A DNA stretch of 64,000 nucleotides from a bacterium (GCA_030539165.1 JAUNSO010000004.1:34694-98693); one strand, 5' to 3'; positions 43,007 to 52,505 are shown, counted from the first letter of the stretch. Translations and numbers: made by a program. The notes: generated by a model from the sequence alone, not told the origin.

Positions 43007-46000
43007 TTACTTTATTTCATCATGAAACATCTGTAATGACTTTACATCTCCCAATGACTTCTGCATTGCCTTGATGCCCTGGATGGAGGCTTTGGCAGCT
43101 GCCATAGTCGTTACATATGGGATACGTCCTTTGATGACTCCCTTACGGATATAGCTGTCATCCATAGCGCCCTTCTTATCATCCGGTGTATTGATTACGA
43201 TGTCAACCTCATTGTTTGTAATCGCATCCAGAATATTCGGTCTGCCCTGCTGCAGCTTAAATACCTTGGTTGCCGGAATGCCATTCTCATTGATGAGATC
43301 AGCCGTTCCTCGTGTAGCGATAATTTTGAAGCCGCACTCATGGAAGCCCTTCGCTACCTCTACAAGCTCTTCCTTATCTCTGTCATTGACACTGATTAAA
43401 ACAGTTCCTGAGAGCGGAAGCTTCGTCTGCGTTGCTTCCTGTGCCTTAAAGTAGGCGGTGCCGAAATCAGCTGCCATACCAAGCACTTCTCCGGTAGAAC
43501 GCATCTCCGGTCCGAGCAGAGGGTCAACCTCCTGGAACATATTGAACGGGAAGACTGCTTCCTTGACTCCGTAATGAGAGAACTTCTTCTCCTTTAAGTC
43601 TGCAACCGGTGATTTTCTTCCGGTCAATTCTGCTGTAATAATCTCAGTTGCAAGCGGCACCATTCTGATATTGCATACCTTTGATACAAGAGGAACGGTA
43701 CGGGATGCTCTCGGGTTAGCTTCCAGTACATATACCTTGCCATCCTCGATTGCATACTGCATATTCATTAAGCCGCGGACATTCATCTCCTTGGCAATCT
43801 TCATTGTATATTCCTTAATGATTTTCACATTCTCATCTGAAATGTTGATGGATGGAATCACACATGCAGAATCTCCGGAATGAATACCTGCAAGCTCGAT
43901 ATGCTCCATAACTGCCGGTACATAAGCATCCTTGCCGTCACTGATTGCATCTGCCTCACATTCCAGTGCATTGTGCAGGAAACGGTCAATCAGAATCGGT
44001 CTGTCAGGTGTGACACCAACTGCTGCTGCCATATAGACACGCAGTGCCTCGTCATCATGTACCACTTCCATGCCTCGTCCGCCCAGTACATAGGAAGGAC
44101 GTACCATTACAGGATATCCGATTCTTGCAGCGATTGCAAGTGCCTCATCTACGTTTACAGCCATGCCTGACTCCGGCATCGGAATCTCAAGCTTATCCAT
44201 CATTGCACGGAACAGGTCTCTGTCCTCTGCAAGGTCGATTGTCTCAGGAGTCGTTCCGAGAATATTCACGCCGTATTTCTTCAGGTCTGCTGCAAGATTA
44301 AGAGGTGTCTGACCTCCAAACTGTGCGATGACTCCGACCGGCTTCTCCTTATCATGGATGCTTAATACATCCTCTAAGGTTAACGGTTCAAAATACAATT
44401 TGTCTGAGGTATCATAATCTGTTGAGACAGTCTCAGGATTGCAGTTAACAATGATGGTCTCAAAGCCAAGCTTCTTCAACGCCATGGCTGCATGTACACA
44501 ACAATAGTCAAATTCGATACCCTGTCCGATTCTGTTCGGGCCGCCACCGAGAATCATAATCTTCGGCTTGTCTGTATTGACTGTACTCTCATCCTTCATA
44601 TTGTAAGAAGAATAATAATAGGCACTGTCCTTCGTACCACTGACATGAACACCTTCCCATGCCTCCGAGATGCCTGCTTTCAGTCTCGCATCGCGAATTT
44701 CTTCCTCGCTGACCTTTAAGAGTCCGCTTAAATATCTGTCGGAGAAACCATTCTTCTTAGCAGAACGCAGAACATCTGTCGGCGGTACCTCTCCCTCATG
44801 CAGCTTGATTGCTTCCTCTTCTAATACAAGCTCTTCCATCTGTTCGATGAAATAAGGCTTAATCTTTGTTAGTTCAAATAGCTCATCTACTGTCGCACCC
44901 TTACGAAGTGCTTCATACATAATGAACTGACGCTCACTGGACGGAACATGCAGACGATCTAACAGCTCCTTCTTCGTCAGGCTCTTAAACTTCTCTACAC
45001 CGAGTCCGTAACGGCCTGTCTCTAAGCTTCGGATTGCCTTCTGGAATGCTTCCTTATAGGTCTTGCCAATACTCATAACTTCACCGACAGCACGCATCTG
45101 TGTACCAAGCTTATCCTCTGCACCCTTAAATTTTTCAAATGCCCAGCGTGCAAATTTGATTACAATATAATCTCCATCCGGCTTGTATTTGTCGAGTGTA
45201 CCATACTTACCGCAAGGAATATCGGACAAATCCAGTCCTGTTGCTAACATAGCTGATACAAGTGCAATCGGGAAACCGGTCGCTTTGCTTGCAAGAGCAG
45301 AGGAACGTGAAGTTCTGGGGTTAATCTCAATGACAATGATTCGTCCTGTCTCTGTGTTGCGTGCGAACTGTACATTCGTTCCGCCGATGACTTGAATGGC
45401 ATCTACAATCTTATATGCCTGTCTCTGCAATTCTGCCTGGGCCTCTTCCGGAATGGTTAACATCGGTGCACTGCAGAAGGAATCTCCTGTATGAACACCG
45501 AGCGGATCAATATTCTCAATGAAGCATACCGTAATCATATTACCGGAGGCATCACGGACAACCTCTAATTCAAGCTCTTCCCAGCCAAGCACTGATTCCT
45601 CTACCAGAACCTGTCCTACAAGACTTGCCTGCAAGCCACGCTCACAGACTGTCTTTAATTCTTCTTTATTATATACGAGACCGCCGCCGGCACCGCCCAT
45701 TGTATATGCCGGACGCAGAACCACCGGATAACCCAGCTTCTCTGCAATGCCAAGTGCTTCCTCTACCGTATAGGCAACCTCACTCTTTGCCATTTCAATA
45801 CCAAGGGAGTTCATCGTTTTCTTGAATTCGATTCTGTCTTCACCACGCTCGATTGCATCTACCTGTACACCGATGACCTGTACACCGTACTTTTCAAGTA
45901 CGCCTGCTTTGGCAAGCTCAGAACAAAGATTAAGACCTGACTGTCCGCCCAAATTCGGCAATAAACCATCCGGTCTTTCTTTTGCAATAATCTGTTCCAA

Positions 46001-46219
46001 TCTGTCCACATTCAACGGTTCAATATAAGTCACGTCTGCCGTATCAGGGTCGGTCATGATAGTTGCCGGGTTGGAATTCACAAGTACGATTTCATATCCG
46101 AGCTTGCGTAATGCCTTACATGCCTGTGTCCCGGAATAGTCAAACTCACATGCCTGACCAATGATGATCGGGCCTGAACCGATGATCAAAATCTTGTGGA
46201 TATCGTCTCTTTTTTTCAT
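43007..46219 (-). CDS. carB: Carbamoyl-phosphate synthase large subunit
   Basis: The 1070-residue enzyme makes carbamoyl phosphate for arginine and pyrimidine synthesis. It shows the internal duplication of the family: two ATP-grasp halves, each opening with a similar motif (LIIGSGPIIIGQACEFDYSG and MILGGGPNRIGQGIEFDYCC), and a C-terminal MGS-like allosteric domain from about residue 935. The small glutaminase subunit carA is not in the window; its position between cysK and serS rather than next to carA is unusual. Confidence 0.98.
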   Translation of the reverse strand: MKKRDDIHKILIIGSGPIIIGQACEFDYSGTQACKALRKLGYEIVLVNSNPATIMTDPDTADVTYIEPLNVDRLEQIIAKERPDGLLPNLGGQSGLNLCSELAKAGVLEKYGVQVIGVQVDAIERGEDRIEFKKTMNSLGIEMAKSEVAYTVEEALGIAEKLGYPVVLRPAYTMGGAGGGLVYNKEELKTVCERGLQASLVGQVLVEESVLGWEELELEVVRDASGNMITVCFIENIDPLGVHTGDSFCSAPMLTIPEEAQAELQRQAYKIVDAIQVIGGTNVQFARNTETGRIIVIEINPRTSRSSALASKATGFPIALVSAMLATGLDLSDIPCGKYGTLDKYKPDGDYIVIKFARWAFEKFKGAEDKLGTQMRAVGEVMSIGKTYKEAFQKAIRSLETGRYGLGVEKFKSLTKKELLDRLHVPSSERQFIMYEALRKGATVDELFELTKIKPYFIEQMEELVLEEEAIKLHEGEVPPTDVLRSAKKNGFSDRYLSGLLKVSEEEIRDARLKAGISEAWEGVHVSGTKDSAYYYSSYNMKDESTVNTDKPKIMILGGGPNRIGQGIEFDYCCVHAAMALKKLGFETIIVNCNPETVSTDYDTSDKLYFEPLTLEDVLSIHDKEKPVGVIAQFGGQTPLNLAADLKKYGVNILGTTPETIDLAEDRDLFRAMMDKLEIPMPESGMAVNVDEALAIAARIGYPVMVRPSYVLGGRGMEVVHDDEALRVYMAAAVGVTPDRPILIDRFLHNALECEADAISDGKDAYVPAVMEHIELAGIHSGDSACVIPSINISDENVKIIKEYTMKIAKEMNVRGLMNMQYAIEDGKVYVLEANPRASRTVPLVSKVCNIRMVPLATEIITAELTGRKSPVADLKEKKFSHYGVKEAVFPFNMFQEVDPLLGPEMRSTGEVLGMAADFGTAYFKAQEATQTKLPLSGTVLISVNDRDKEELVEVAKGFHECGFKIIATRGTADLINENGIPATKVFKLQQGRPNILDAITNNEVDIVINTPDDKKGAMDDSYIRKGVIKGRIPYVTTMAAAKASIQGIKAMQKSLGDVKSLQMFHDEIK

Positions 46220-46299
46220 AATTCTATATTCTCCCTTCGTGTGTTGAAAATTATGTTAACTTGTCGATAAGCAGCCTCGAACTACTTCCGCCTCGCTTC

Positions 46300-47229
46300 T
46301 TATCTCGAAAAAAGTTCCGTGCTGAAATAGCGTTCTCCGGTATCCGGCAGGATTGTCACGACTGTCTTTCCTTTGCCGAGCATTCTTGCCATTTTGATGG
46401 CGGCAGCTACATTCGAGCCGCTGGAGATTCCGCACATCAGACCTTCCTCACGCATCAGTCTTCTGGATGTGTTTAATGCTTCCTCATCCGTCACGATACA
46501 GATATTCTCATAAATCTTGGTATTTAAATTCTGCGGAATCAAACCGTCGCCGATTCCCATCTGCAGATGTGTTCCGATGCTTCCGCCTGAAAGAATTGCT
46601 GCATTCTCAGGCTCAACTGCCCAGATCTTAATATCAGGATTCTGACTCTTTAACACCTCGCCGATACCGGAAATCGTACCTCCGGTTCCGACACCTGAAC
46701 AGAAGCCGTCAATGGGTCCTTCTACCTGCTCTAAGATCTCCACTCCTGTATGATACTTATGTACCTTTGGGTTGCTTGGATTGGTAAACTGCTGCGGAAC
46801 GAATACATTCGGGTCATCATGCTCCATGCGCAGCGCTGTCTGCAGACATTCCTCAATACAGGCACCGATGTCACCTGCATCATGAATTCTGATGACTTCA
46901 GCGCCGTAGGCCTCTACAAGCTTCGTTCTCTCCTCGCTTACAGAGTCCGGCATAATGATGCGAACCTTGTATCCCCGTACTGCTCCGACAAGTGCCAGTC
47001 CGATACCCTGGTTACCGCTTGTCGGCTCTACAATGATTGTATTCTCATGAATCAGCCCCTGCTTTTCCGCCTGCTTGAGCATATTATATGCTGTTCTTGT
47101 CTTGATGGAACCTCCGACATTCAAGCCCTCGTATTTTACAAGTATCTCTGCTGCACCCGGCTCTGACAGCTTATTCAGACGGATGATCGGTGTATGTCCG
47201 ATTGCCTCCAACACATCATTGTATACCAT
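46300..47229 (-). CDS. cysK: Cysteine synthase family PLP enzyme
   Basis: A fold-type II PLP enzyme of 309 residues. It has the PLP Lys in GLNVGGSIKTRTAYNML, the substrate loop PTSGNQGIGLALVGA and the phosphate loop GVGTGGTISGIGEVL. The Gln in TSGNQG (usual TSGNTG) suggests a donor other than plain O-acetylserine or a related amine-forming reaction; CysK or CysM remains the best general call. I chose ATG 47229 (TTGGAG upstream). Eighty base pairs separate it from carB. Confidence 0.87.
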   Translation of the reverse strand: MVYNDVLEAIGHTPIIRLNKLSEPGAAEILVKYEGLNVGGSIKTRTAYNMLKQAEKQGLIHENTIIVEPTSGNQGIGLALVGAVRGYKVRIIMPDSVSEERTKLVEAYGAEVIRIHDAGDIGACIEECLQTALRMEHDDPNVFVPQQFTNPSNPKVHKYHTGVEILEQVEGPIDGFCSGVGTGGTISGIGEVLKSQNPDIKIWAVEPENAAILSGGSIGTHLQMGIGDGLIPQNLNTKIYENICIVTDEEALNTSRRLMREEGLMCGISSGSNVAAAIKMARMLGKGKTVVTILPDTGERYFSTELFSR

Positions 47230-47350
47230 TTTTCTGATTCTCCAATCCATTTCTAGGCGTACATCTTATAGATTATATCAGAATTGAAATCAATATTCCA
47301 TCAAATTTTAACTAAATTTTCGTGTGCACTCCTAAATATTCTTGTGTGCA

Positions 47351-47386
47351 ACAAAATACGCGAATGAGCACCCTGCTCATTCGCGT
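47351..47386 (-). terminator. Terminator after the 47-residue membrane protein
   Basis: ACGCGAATGAGCA and TGCTCATTCGCGT form a perfect 13-bp stem with a 3-nt loop, followed on the minus strand by ATTTTGTT. Confidence 0.85.
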
Positions 47387-47399
47387 AAATCCATAATCA

Positions 47400-47543
47400 C
47401 TAATTTATTAAAGAAATTCCGAAACGTGCTTTGCGGTATACTTTCCAGATCAGGACTGCCGGAAAGCCGACAACCAGATACAATGTAGAAAACAATCCGA
47501 CTATCCCGCCTACAATTGCAATCAGTAATACTCCGATATTCAT
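47400..47543 (-). CDS. 47-residue membrane microprotein downstream of the KdpDE-like system
   Basis: The peptide starts MNIGVLLIAIVGGIVGLF, spans the membrane once or twice (residues 3-32) and ends in a basic segment (WKVYRKARFGI). GGGAGG lies 8 nt before the ATG, and a strong terminator follows the stop. It lies 110 bp downstream of the response regulator. Length and position recall small Kdp-associated peptides such as KdpF, but the sequence is not recognisable as KdpF and no KdpABC is here. Confidence 0.75.
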   Translation of the reverse strand: MNIGVLLIAIVGGIVGLFSTLYLVVGFPAVLIWKVYRKARFGISLIN

Positions 47544-47653
47544 GTGAAATCCTCCCTTTTCCAACATATTAACAACAGGTGCATTTTAGCAGTTGTCACA
47601 GAGAAGAAAAAGATTTTTGGAGAATTCTTAACAGGATTTTAGCAGCGGACATA

Positions 47654-48355
47654 TCAGCCATCCAGCATACGATATCCAACTCCTATTTCAGTAAAGATAT
47701 ATTGCGGTGCTCCCGGATTAGCCTCCAGCTTGCGGCGTATATTTGCCATATTCACACGCAGGATTTTGGTATCCTCTTCGATATATGGTCCCCACACCTC
47801 CTGCATGATTGCAGAATAGGTCAGGACCTTTCCTGAGTTTTTAGCAAGACAGGTTACAATCTTGTACTCTACCGGAGTCAGATGGATCGGCTGCTCCCCG
47901 AGTGAAACCAGTCTTCTGTCAAAGTCAATGTACAGATTCAGTGCATGATACGGGCGGATGGCTACCGAATCATCCGTATTGAGACGATTGCTGTGACGCA
48001 GTGATGTACGAATACGAGCCAAAAGCTCTGACGTACCAAAGGGTTTTGTGATGTAATCGTCTGCCCCTGCATCCAGTGCCAGCACCTTATCATTTTCATG
48101 AGTACGGGCAGATACGACTATAATTGGACTACTGCTCCATTCACGTACTCTGGCAATGATATCTACACCATCAATATCAGGCAGTCCCAGATCCAGTATA
48201 ATCAGATCCGGACACTGTGATGAAATGGCTGACAGGCCATCGCGGCCATTATGTGTTATGTAAACCTTGTAATCCTGTGCCGTTAAGACACGCTTCATAA
48301 ATTCACAGATATTTTCTTCATCTTCAATGATCAAAATTTGAAATGATGGTTTCAT
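47654..48355 (-). CDS. KdpE-like OmpR-family response regulator
   Basis: The 233-residue regulator has a receiver domain (ILIIEDEENICEFMKRVL; acceptor Asp in DLIILDLGLPDIDG; Lys in DDYITKPFGTSELLARI) and a winged-helix OmpR domain (LTPVEYKIVTCLAKNSG, LRVNMANIRRKLE). It is most like KdpE, the potassium-starvation regulator. It overlaps the kinase gene by 32 bp. No kdpFABC genes are in the window, so the regulon is unknown. Confidence 0.9.
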   Translation of the reverse strand: MKPSFQILIIEDEENICEFMKRVLTAQDYKVYITHNGRDGLSAISSQCPDLIILDLGLPDIDGVDIIARVREWSSSPIIVVSARTHENDKVLALDAGADDYITKPFGTSELLARIRTSLRHSNRLNTDDSVAIRPYHALNLYIDFDRRLVSLGEQPIHLTPVEYKIVTCLAKNSGKVLTYSAIMQEVWGPYIEEDTKILRVNMANIRRKLEANPGAPQYIFTEIGVGYRMLDG

Positions 48356-49421
48356 GATTCATATCCTCCTGAGGTAATGTAAATATAAATTCTGCTCCAT
48401 GGTCATGGTTGCGCGCTGCGATTGTACCACCATGGGCTCTGACGATTGTCCTGCAGATTGTCAGGCCGATTCCCATCCCCCTGTGACTGTCTGAGCTGGG
48501 CGCAGTATCCATCGGCACACCGTCAAAGATGGTTTCCTGATCTTTGATTCCGATACCATAGTCTCTGACACAAAACACCACCTCCTGGGCAGTCTCTGTG
48601 ACATCCAGTTCAATGGGCTCTACACTTTCTGCATGTACCAGTGCATTTTCCAAAAGATTGATAATAACCTGCTCAATCAGTATTGCATCCATAGGAATAC
48701 AAATCGGTTCTTCCGGTATCTGTACACGGATATCTGCCTCTGGAAACCGTTTCTTCAGTCTGGTAACTGATTCCTCAACGACCTCCTCAACAATCTCTTC
48801 ATTCTTATGGACAGATGCATTTTCTTCCTGAATTCGTGTGACAGTCAGCAGATTATTGACCATATTCAGCAGCCAGTCCGAATCTTCCTTGATATGCTCA
48901 AGCATTTCCAGGCGCTCCTGCGGCAACAGAGAAGCATCATCCTCAATACACGCTGATGCCGTACCGATGATTCCGGTCAGTGGTGTCCGCAGATCATGCG
49001 AGATTGCACGCAGCAGATTGGCACGCATTTTCTCCTTTTCAGCCTCCATCAGCTGATGCTCACGCTCTGCCAGCACCTGAGACTGTTGTTTCATATGAGA
49101 TGTCGTTGTACTTGTGATCAAGGATATAGACAGCAGCTCCAAAAATGTAATCGGATAGCCTGTCAGCGTAAAATTCAATGCAAAGTACGGATAGGTAAAA
49201 CAGTAATTGATCACAACAACACAGAAAAGAGAGGCAATCACACCATAGCAGTAACCGCTTGTAAAACGTGCGACCAAAATCAAGGCCAGTATGTAGACCA
49301 AAACCACATTAGCCATATTTTCGGGCACAAGATAAAACAGTAAAAATGCTGCTCCGGTCGCCGCCGCCAATAATAAAATTGTATACATCCAATCGTTTCT
49401 TTTCATAAATTTATTATGCAA
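48324..49421 (-). CDS. KdpD-like sensor histidine kinase lacking the N-terminal KdpD/USP domains
   Basis: At 365 residues this matches only the C-terminal part of KdpD. It has a DUF4118-like four-helix membrane domain (residues 12-105, PENMANVVLVYILALILVA and GYCYGVIASLFCVVVINY), then HisKA (RAISHDLRTPLTGIIGTASA) and an ATPase domain (LLENALVHA, DYGIGI, GMGIGLTICRTIVRAHGG). The nucleotide-binding KdpD domain and USP domain of full KdpD are absent, a known form in clostridia. Input is probably an ionic or membrane signal. Confidence 0.92.
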   Translation of the reverse strand: MHNKFMKRNDWMYTILLLAAATGAAFLLFYLVPENMANVVLVYILALILVARFTSGYCYGVIASLFCVVVINYCFTYPYFALNFTLTGYPITFLELLSISLITSTTTSHMKQQSQVLAEREHQLMEAEKEKMRANLLRAISHDLRTPLTGIIGTASACIEDDASLLPQERLEMLEHIKEDSDWLLNMVNNLLTVTRIQEENASVHKNEEIVEEVVEESVTRLKKRFPEADIRVQIPEEPICIPMDAILIEQVIINLLENALVHAESVEPIELDVTETAQEVVFCVRDYGIGIKDQETIFDGVPMDTAPSSDSHRGMGIGLTICRTIVRAHGGTIAARNHDHGAEFIFTLPQEDMNHETIISNFDH

Positions 49422-49577
49422 CGGACCTCTTCAAACTGCAATCTAATTGTTGTTAAGAAACTGCTAAAAAACCGTTAAAGTCCCGCTAAGGTTTTGCTGA
49501 AAATATTGTATTTCCCTGTTGTATTGACTATTTTGTAATCAATGCAAAGTCATAAACAGTACTAACGGAGGATAAAC

Positions 49578-49670
49578 ATGGAATTAGACATTTGGGGCAT
49601 ACTCGGAATCGTGATCTGCGTGATTGGTATCGCAGGCGGTATCTGGTATGAAAACAGCAACAGCAAATAA
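49578..49670 (+). CDS. 30-residue membrane microprotein upstream of the OFA transporter
   Basis: MELDIWGILGIVI opens a single membrane helix, and the peptide ends GGIWYENSNSK. CGGAGGATAAAC supplies a strong RBS. The second microprotein gene begins 21 bp after its stop. Its proximity to an MFS transporter suggests a small-subunit role like MetS-type peptides; this is inference from position and length. Confidence 0.65.
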   Translation: MELDIWGILGIVICVIGIAGGIWYENSNSK

Positions 49671-49691
49671 CTTGAAGGGAGGGACTTCATC

Positions 49692-49799
49692 ATGGGTATT
49701 GACGGATACGCAGTTTTAATCTTCACCGGTCTTGCTCTTGTTTTCTGCATGATTATCGGAATCGTTGATGACAAGAAAAAACAGAAAGAAATAAAATAA
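49692..49799 (+). CDS. 35-residue membrane microprotein upstream of the OFA transporter
   Basis: MGIDGYAVLIF begins a single helix (LTGLALVFCMIIGIV class of residues) with a highly charged tail (DDKKKQKEIK). GGGAGGGAC is the RBS. The OFA promoter lies just after its stop, so it may be read from its own upstream start together with the 30-residue peptide, while the transporter also has a separate promoter. Confidence 0.65.
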   Translation: MGIDGYAVLIFTGLALVFCMIIGIVDDKKKQKEIK

Positions 49800-49806
49800 G
49801 GAGTGC

Positions 49807-49835
49807 TTGTTATTTCCCCTGTGTTTTGCTATAAT
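49807..49835 (+). promoter_or_regulatory. Strong promoter of the OFA transporter
   Basis: TTGTTA, 17 bp, TATAAT, starting 8 bp after the second microprotein stop. The -10 is perfect. The leader to the ATG is about 37 nt. Confidence 0.75.
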
Positions 49836-49878
49836 AACTAGAGTTTTGTGCATAAGCAAAAGAAAGGAAGTATCTCAA

Positions 49879-51213
49879 ATGGGGAAATACAGTAACAAAT
49901 GGACCAGAGCCGCTATTCCCGCGCTGCTGCTTCACTGCAGTATCGGTACGGTTTACTGCTGGTCAATCTTCAGTCAGGAAATCGCAGATTACATCGGATT
50001 TTCCAAGGGTGCTACAGAATGGGCATTCAGTTTTGCAATCTTTTTCCTTGGTATGTCAGCTGCATTTTTAGGCGGTATCGTTGAAAAAGACATTCACAAG
50101 TCTTCTTTAATTGCCACGATCTGCTTTACTTTAGGTATGGTAGGCACCGGATTTTTTATCTGGTATGGCGGTACACACAAAGGAAGTCTTGTATCTTTGA
50201 TTGGTATTTATGTATGCTACGGTTTTATCATGGGAATCGGTCTCGGAACCGGTTATCTTTCTCCTGTTAAAACATTAATGCTGTGGTTCCAGGATCGTAA
50301 GGGTCTGGCTACAGGACTTGCTGTTGCAGGCTTCGGTGCTGCAAAGGCGATTGCAAGCCCGATCATGCAGGCAATTCTGGCCAAGTTCAAATCAGCAGAC
50401 GGCGTTGCAAATCCTGCTCCTATGTTCTTTATTATGGCGGCGATCTACTTCGTCATGATGTTTGTCGGACACCTTCTGTTAAAGAAACCGGAAGGCTGGC
50501 ATGAGCCCGCGGCTTCAGAAAAGGGCTCCCGTCCGTTTGATGTCATCAAGACAAAGCCTGTTACCTTCATCGGCATCTGGCTGATGTTCTACATCAATAT
50601 TACATGTGGTCTGGCTCTGATCTCTCAGGAGAAAATGATCATCAAATGTATTGGTCTGGTCGGCATCGTTGGTATCCTCTCATCCGTAACAGCCGTCTTC
50701 AACGCTGCAGGACGTCTCGGATTCTCAGCATGGGCTGATTATTACAAAGATAGAAACAGTATTTATAAAATTATTTTTATCCTCTCAATCGTGGCTACCG
50801 GACTTGTCATCCTGACACAGGGTATCACAAACATGGGACAGAATACATTATTTATGGTACTTGTACTGATTCTGCTCTTTGTAGTCAATGCAGGATACGG
50901 CGGTGGCTTCAGTAATGTACCGACACTGCTCTCCGATCACTATGGAATGCAGAATATCAGTGCCATCCACGGAATCACACTGTCCGCATGGGCATTCGCC
51001 GGACTCTCAGGCAACCAGCTGGCTACATGGATCGTTAAGACCTTCGGTAAAGAAGAAGAGATCGTACATGCACTTGCCGATGGTACAGAAGAGATCATCA
51101 AGGTCAATCCGACCGGATACCAGATGGTTCTGTATGTGACGATTGCTCTTTATGTAGTTGCTGCTATCATCTGCTTTACCATGGTAGGAAAGAAGACAGA
51201 AGAAGCAAAATAA
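49879..51213 (+). CDS. OFA family MFS transporter (oxalate/formate antiporter-like)
   Basis: The 444-residue protein has 12 predicted membrane helices and OFA hallmarks: GTVYCWSIFSQEIADY in helix 1, GIGLGTGYLSPVKTLMLWF in helix 4 and WFQDRKGLATGLAVAGFGAA in the loop after it. OFA members exchange small carboxylates (oxalate, formate, pyruvate, lactate), but the substrate here is not fixed by sequence. I chose ATG 49879 (AGAAAGGAAG upstream); the frame extends further but into the promoter region. Confidence 0.9.
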   Translation: MGKYSNKWTRAAIPALLLHCSIGTVYCWSIFSQEIADYIGFSKGATEWAFSFAIFFLGMSAAFLGGIVEKDIHKSSLIATICFTLGMVGTGFFIWYGGTHKGSLVSLIGIYVCYGFIMGIGLGTGYLSPVKTLMLWFQDRKGLATGLAVAGFGAAKAIASPIMQAILAKFKSADGVANPAPMFFIMAAIYFVMMFVGHLLLKKPEGWHEPAASEKGSRPFDVIKTKPVTFIGIWLMFYINITCGLALISQEKMIIKCIGLVGIVGILSSVTAVFNAAGRLGFSAWADYYKDRNSIYKIIFILSIVATGLVILTQGITNMGQNTLFMVLVLILLFVVNAGYGGGFSNVPTLLSDHYGMQNISAIHGITLSAWAFAGLSGNQLATWIVKTFGKEEEIVHALADGTEEIIKVNPTGYQMVLYVTIALYVVAAIICFTMVGKKTEEAK

Positions 51214-51218
51214 TAGTA

Positions 51219-51257
51219 AAACACGTAAGCTCCTGAAACGGTCTTACGTGTTTTTTT
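51219..51257 (+). terminator. Terminator after the OFA transporter
   Basis: AAACACGTAAG and CTTACGTGTTT form an 11-bp stem with a 13-nt loop, followed by a run of seven T. Confidence 0.88.
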
Positions 51258-51288
51258 GTACTCTTTTTTGATTCTTCGGAAATAATTC

Positions 51289-51318
51289 TTGTCGTACCGT
51301 ATACTTATCCCGTATAAT
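51289..51318 (+). promoter_or_regulatory. Predicted promoter of the PsiE-like gene
   Basis: TTGTCG, 18 bp, TATAAT, 35 bp upstream of the start. Confidence 0.6.
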
Positions 51319-51353
51319 GAAAACATAAAATAATGAACCCCATGGAGGATCAC

Positions 51354-51965
51354 ATGAGAAAACGATTTGAAGAAAGTCTGTTACATGTAGCCAATTGTCT
51401 GGAGCTCTTTATTTCCGTCCTGATGATCATCATGCTGATCATACTGTCATTGAAATTCTTTGTTACGATCATTGATTCCAGAAGTTATGTAAATGGCCAA
51501 GATGATCTGGCAACCTTTCTGACCATGGCTCTGAATCTGGCTGTCGGCGTTGAGTTCGTGAAGATGCTCTGTAAGCATACTCCTGATACCATCATAGAGG
51601 TACTGCTGTTTGCAACTGCAAGGCAAATGATCGTATATCACCTCTCTGCCATGGAAACGCTGATCGGAGTGGCTGCAATCGCAGGACTGTTTGCCACCAG
51701 AAAATATCTATTCTGTGCCTTTGATGAGACATCTGCTGCTATCTTTCGTGCCACACAGCACATCAAAACCATCAACTGGCTGTTTCGGATACAGATACCT
51801 GCTGATGACGGTCTGACTCTTGGCGAAGTTGTCCGGAGAAAGCTGGAAGAAGATGAAAAAGAAGTGGCTACCGGATCCTGCATCTATTACAGTGACTTTG
51901 CACTGCGTATCGCTAAAATGCATGGAGATATCATTACACGTGTGGAGGTCATCAAATCCATCTAA
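51354..51965 (+). CDS. PsiE-like membrane protein with C-terminal soluble domain
   Basis: The 203-residue protein has about four membrane helices (residues 15-125), including FLTMALNLAVGVEFVKMLCKH, a feature of the phosphate-starvation-inducible E domain, and a soluble C-terminal part (LFRIQIPADDGLTLGEVV) of unknown fold. The function of PsiE is unknown. ATG 51354 follows GGAGGATCAC. The stop overlaps by 4 bp the stop of the convergent ECF subunit gene. Confidence 0.75.
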   Translation: MRKRFEESLLHVANCLELFISVLMIIMLIILSLKFFVTIIDSRSYVNGQDDLATFLTMALNLAVGVEFVKMLCKHTPDTIIEVLLFATARQMIVYHLSAMETLIGVAAIAGLFATRKYLFCAFDETSAAIFRATQHIKTINWLFRIQIPADDGLTLGEVVRRKLEEDEKEVATGSCIYYSDFALRIAKMHGDIITRVEVIKSI

Positions 51966-52498
51966 TTTTCAGAGGGTGATTGTGGCTCTTTCATTTCCTG
52001 TATGGACACAAAATATGTTTGATAGACGTGAGCATATACATGATGAAGTGGCTTCATCAGAACCAGTGCTGTCACAAAATTACCTGCCCCGTGAAGCAGA
52101 TCAAACGGAATCCCGTTCACGATATAAGTAGCCGCCAGAGTAAAGCCCCCCATGAAAAAATAAGGAACTGCACTGAGTGTTCCGAAGCAAAGTCCGTACA
52201 CACATGAAACAATTGCCCAAAACCAGACGGACTCTATCTTTCGGAACAGGATAACGGCAAAAACCAGAACTGCCCATATATACAGATAATTGATCCACCA
52301 GATTCCAAACCCGTAGATCAAACCCTCTGCCAATACAAACACATACAATGGGATCAGAGCCTTCTTTCCCATTGACCTCGTGTAAACAATTAATAAAAGT
52401 GAAACCAGTTCTATATTTGGAAGAAAGGCAAGTCCCACCTGCACCACCAGCAGAAGGGATGCCAGTAGTGCATACAGTACGACCTCGCGGGCCGTCAT
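51962..52498 (-). CDS. ECF transporter S component, probably B12-related
   Basis: The 178-residue membrane protein has five to six helices starting VVLYALLASLLLVVQVGLA, with GFGIWWINYLYIWAVLVF and AVPYFFMGGFTLAATYI. This is the fold of substrate-capture subunits of energy-coupling-factor vitamin transporters, which borrow the shared EcfAA'T module. It is downstream of a DUF4430 gene under a cobalamin riboswitch, so cobalamin or a precursor is the likely ligand. I chose ATG 52498, after the DUF4430 stop; ATG 52534 with GGAG upstream is an alternative. Confidence 0.8.
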   Translation of the reverse strand: MTAREVVLYALLASLLLVVQVGLAFLPNIELVSLLLIVYTRSMGKKALIPLYVFVLAEGLIYGFGIWWINYLYIWAVLVFAVILFRKIESVWFWAIVSCVYGLCFGTLSAVPYFFMGGFTLAATYIVNGIPFDLLHGAGNFVTALVLMKPLHHVYAHVYQTYFVSIQEMKEPQSPSEN

Positions 52499-52505
52499 AC
52501 TCAGC

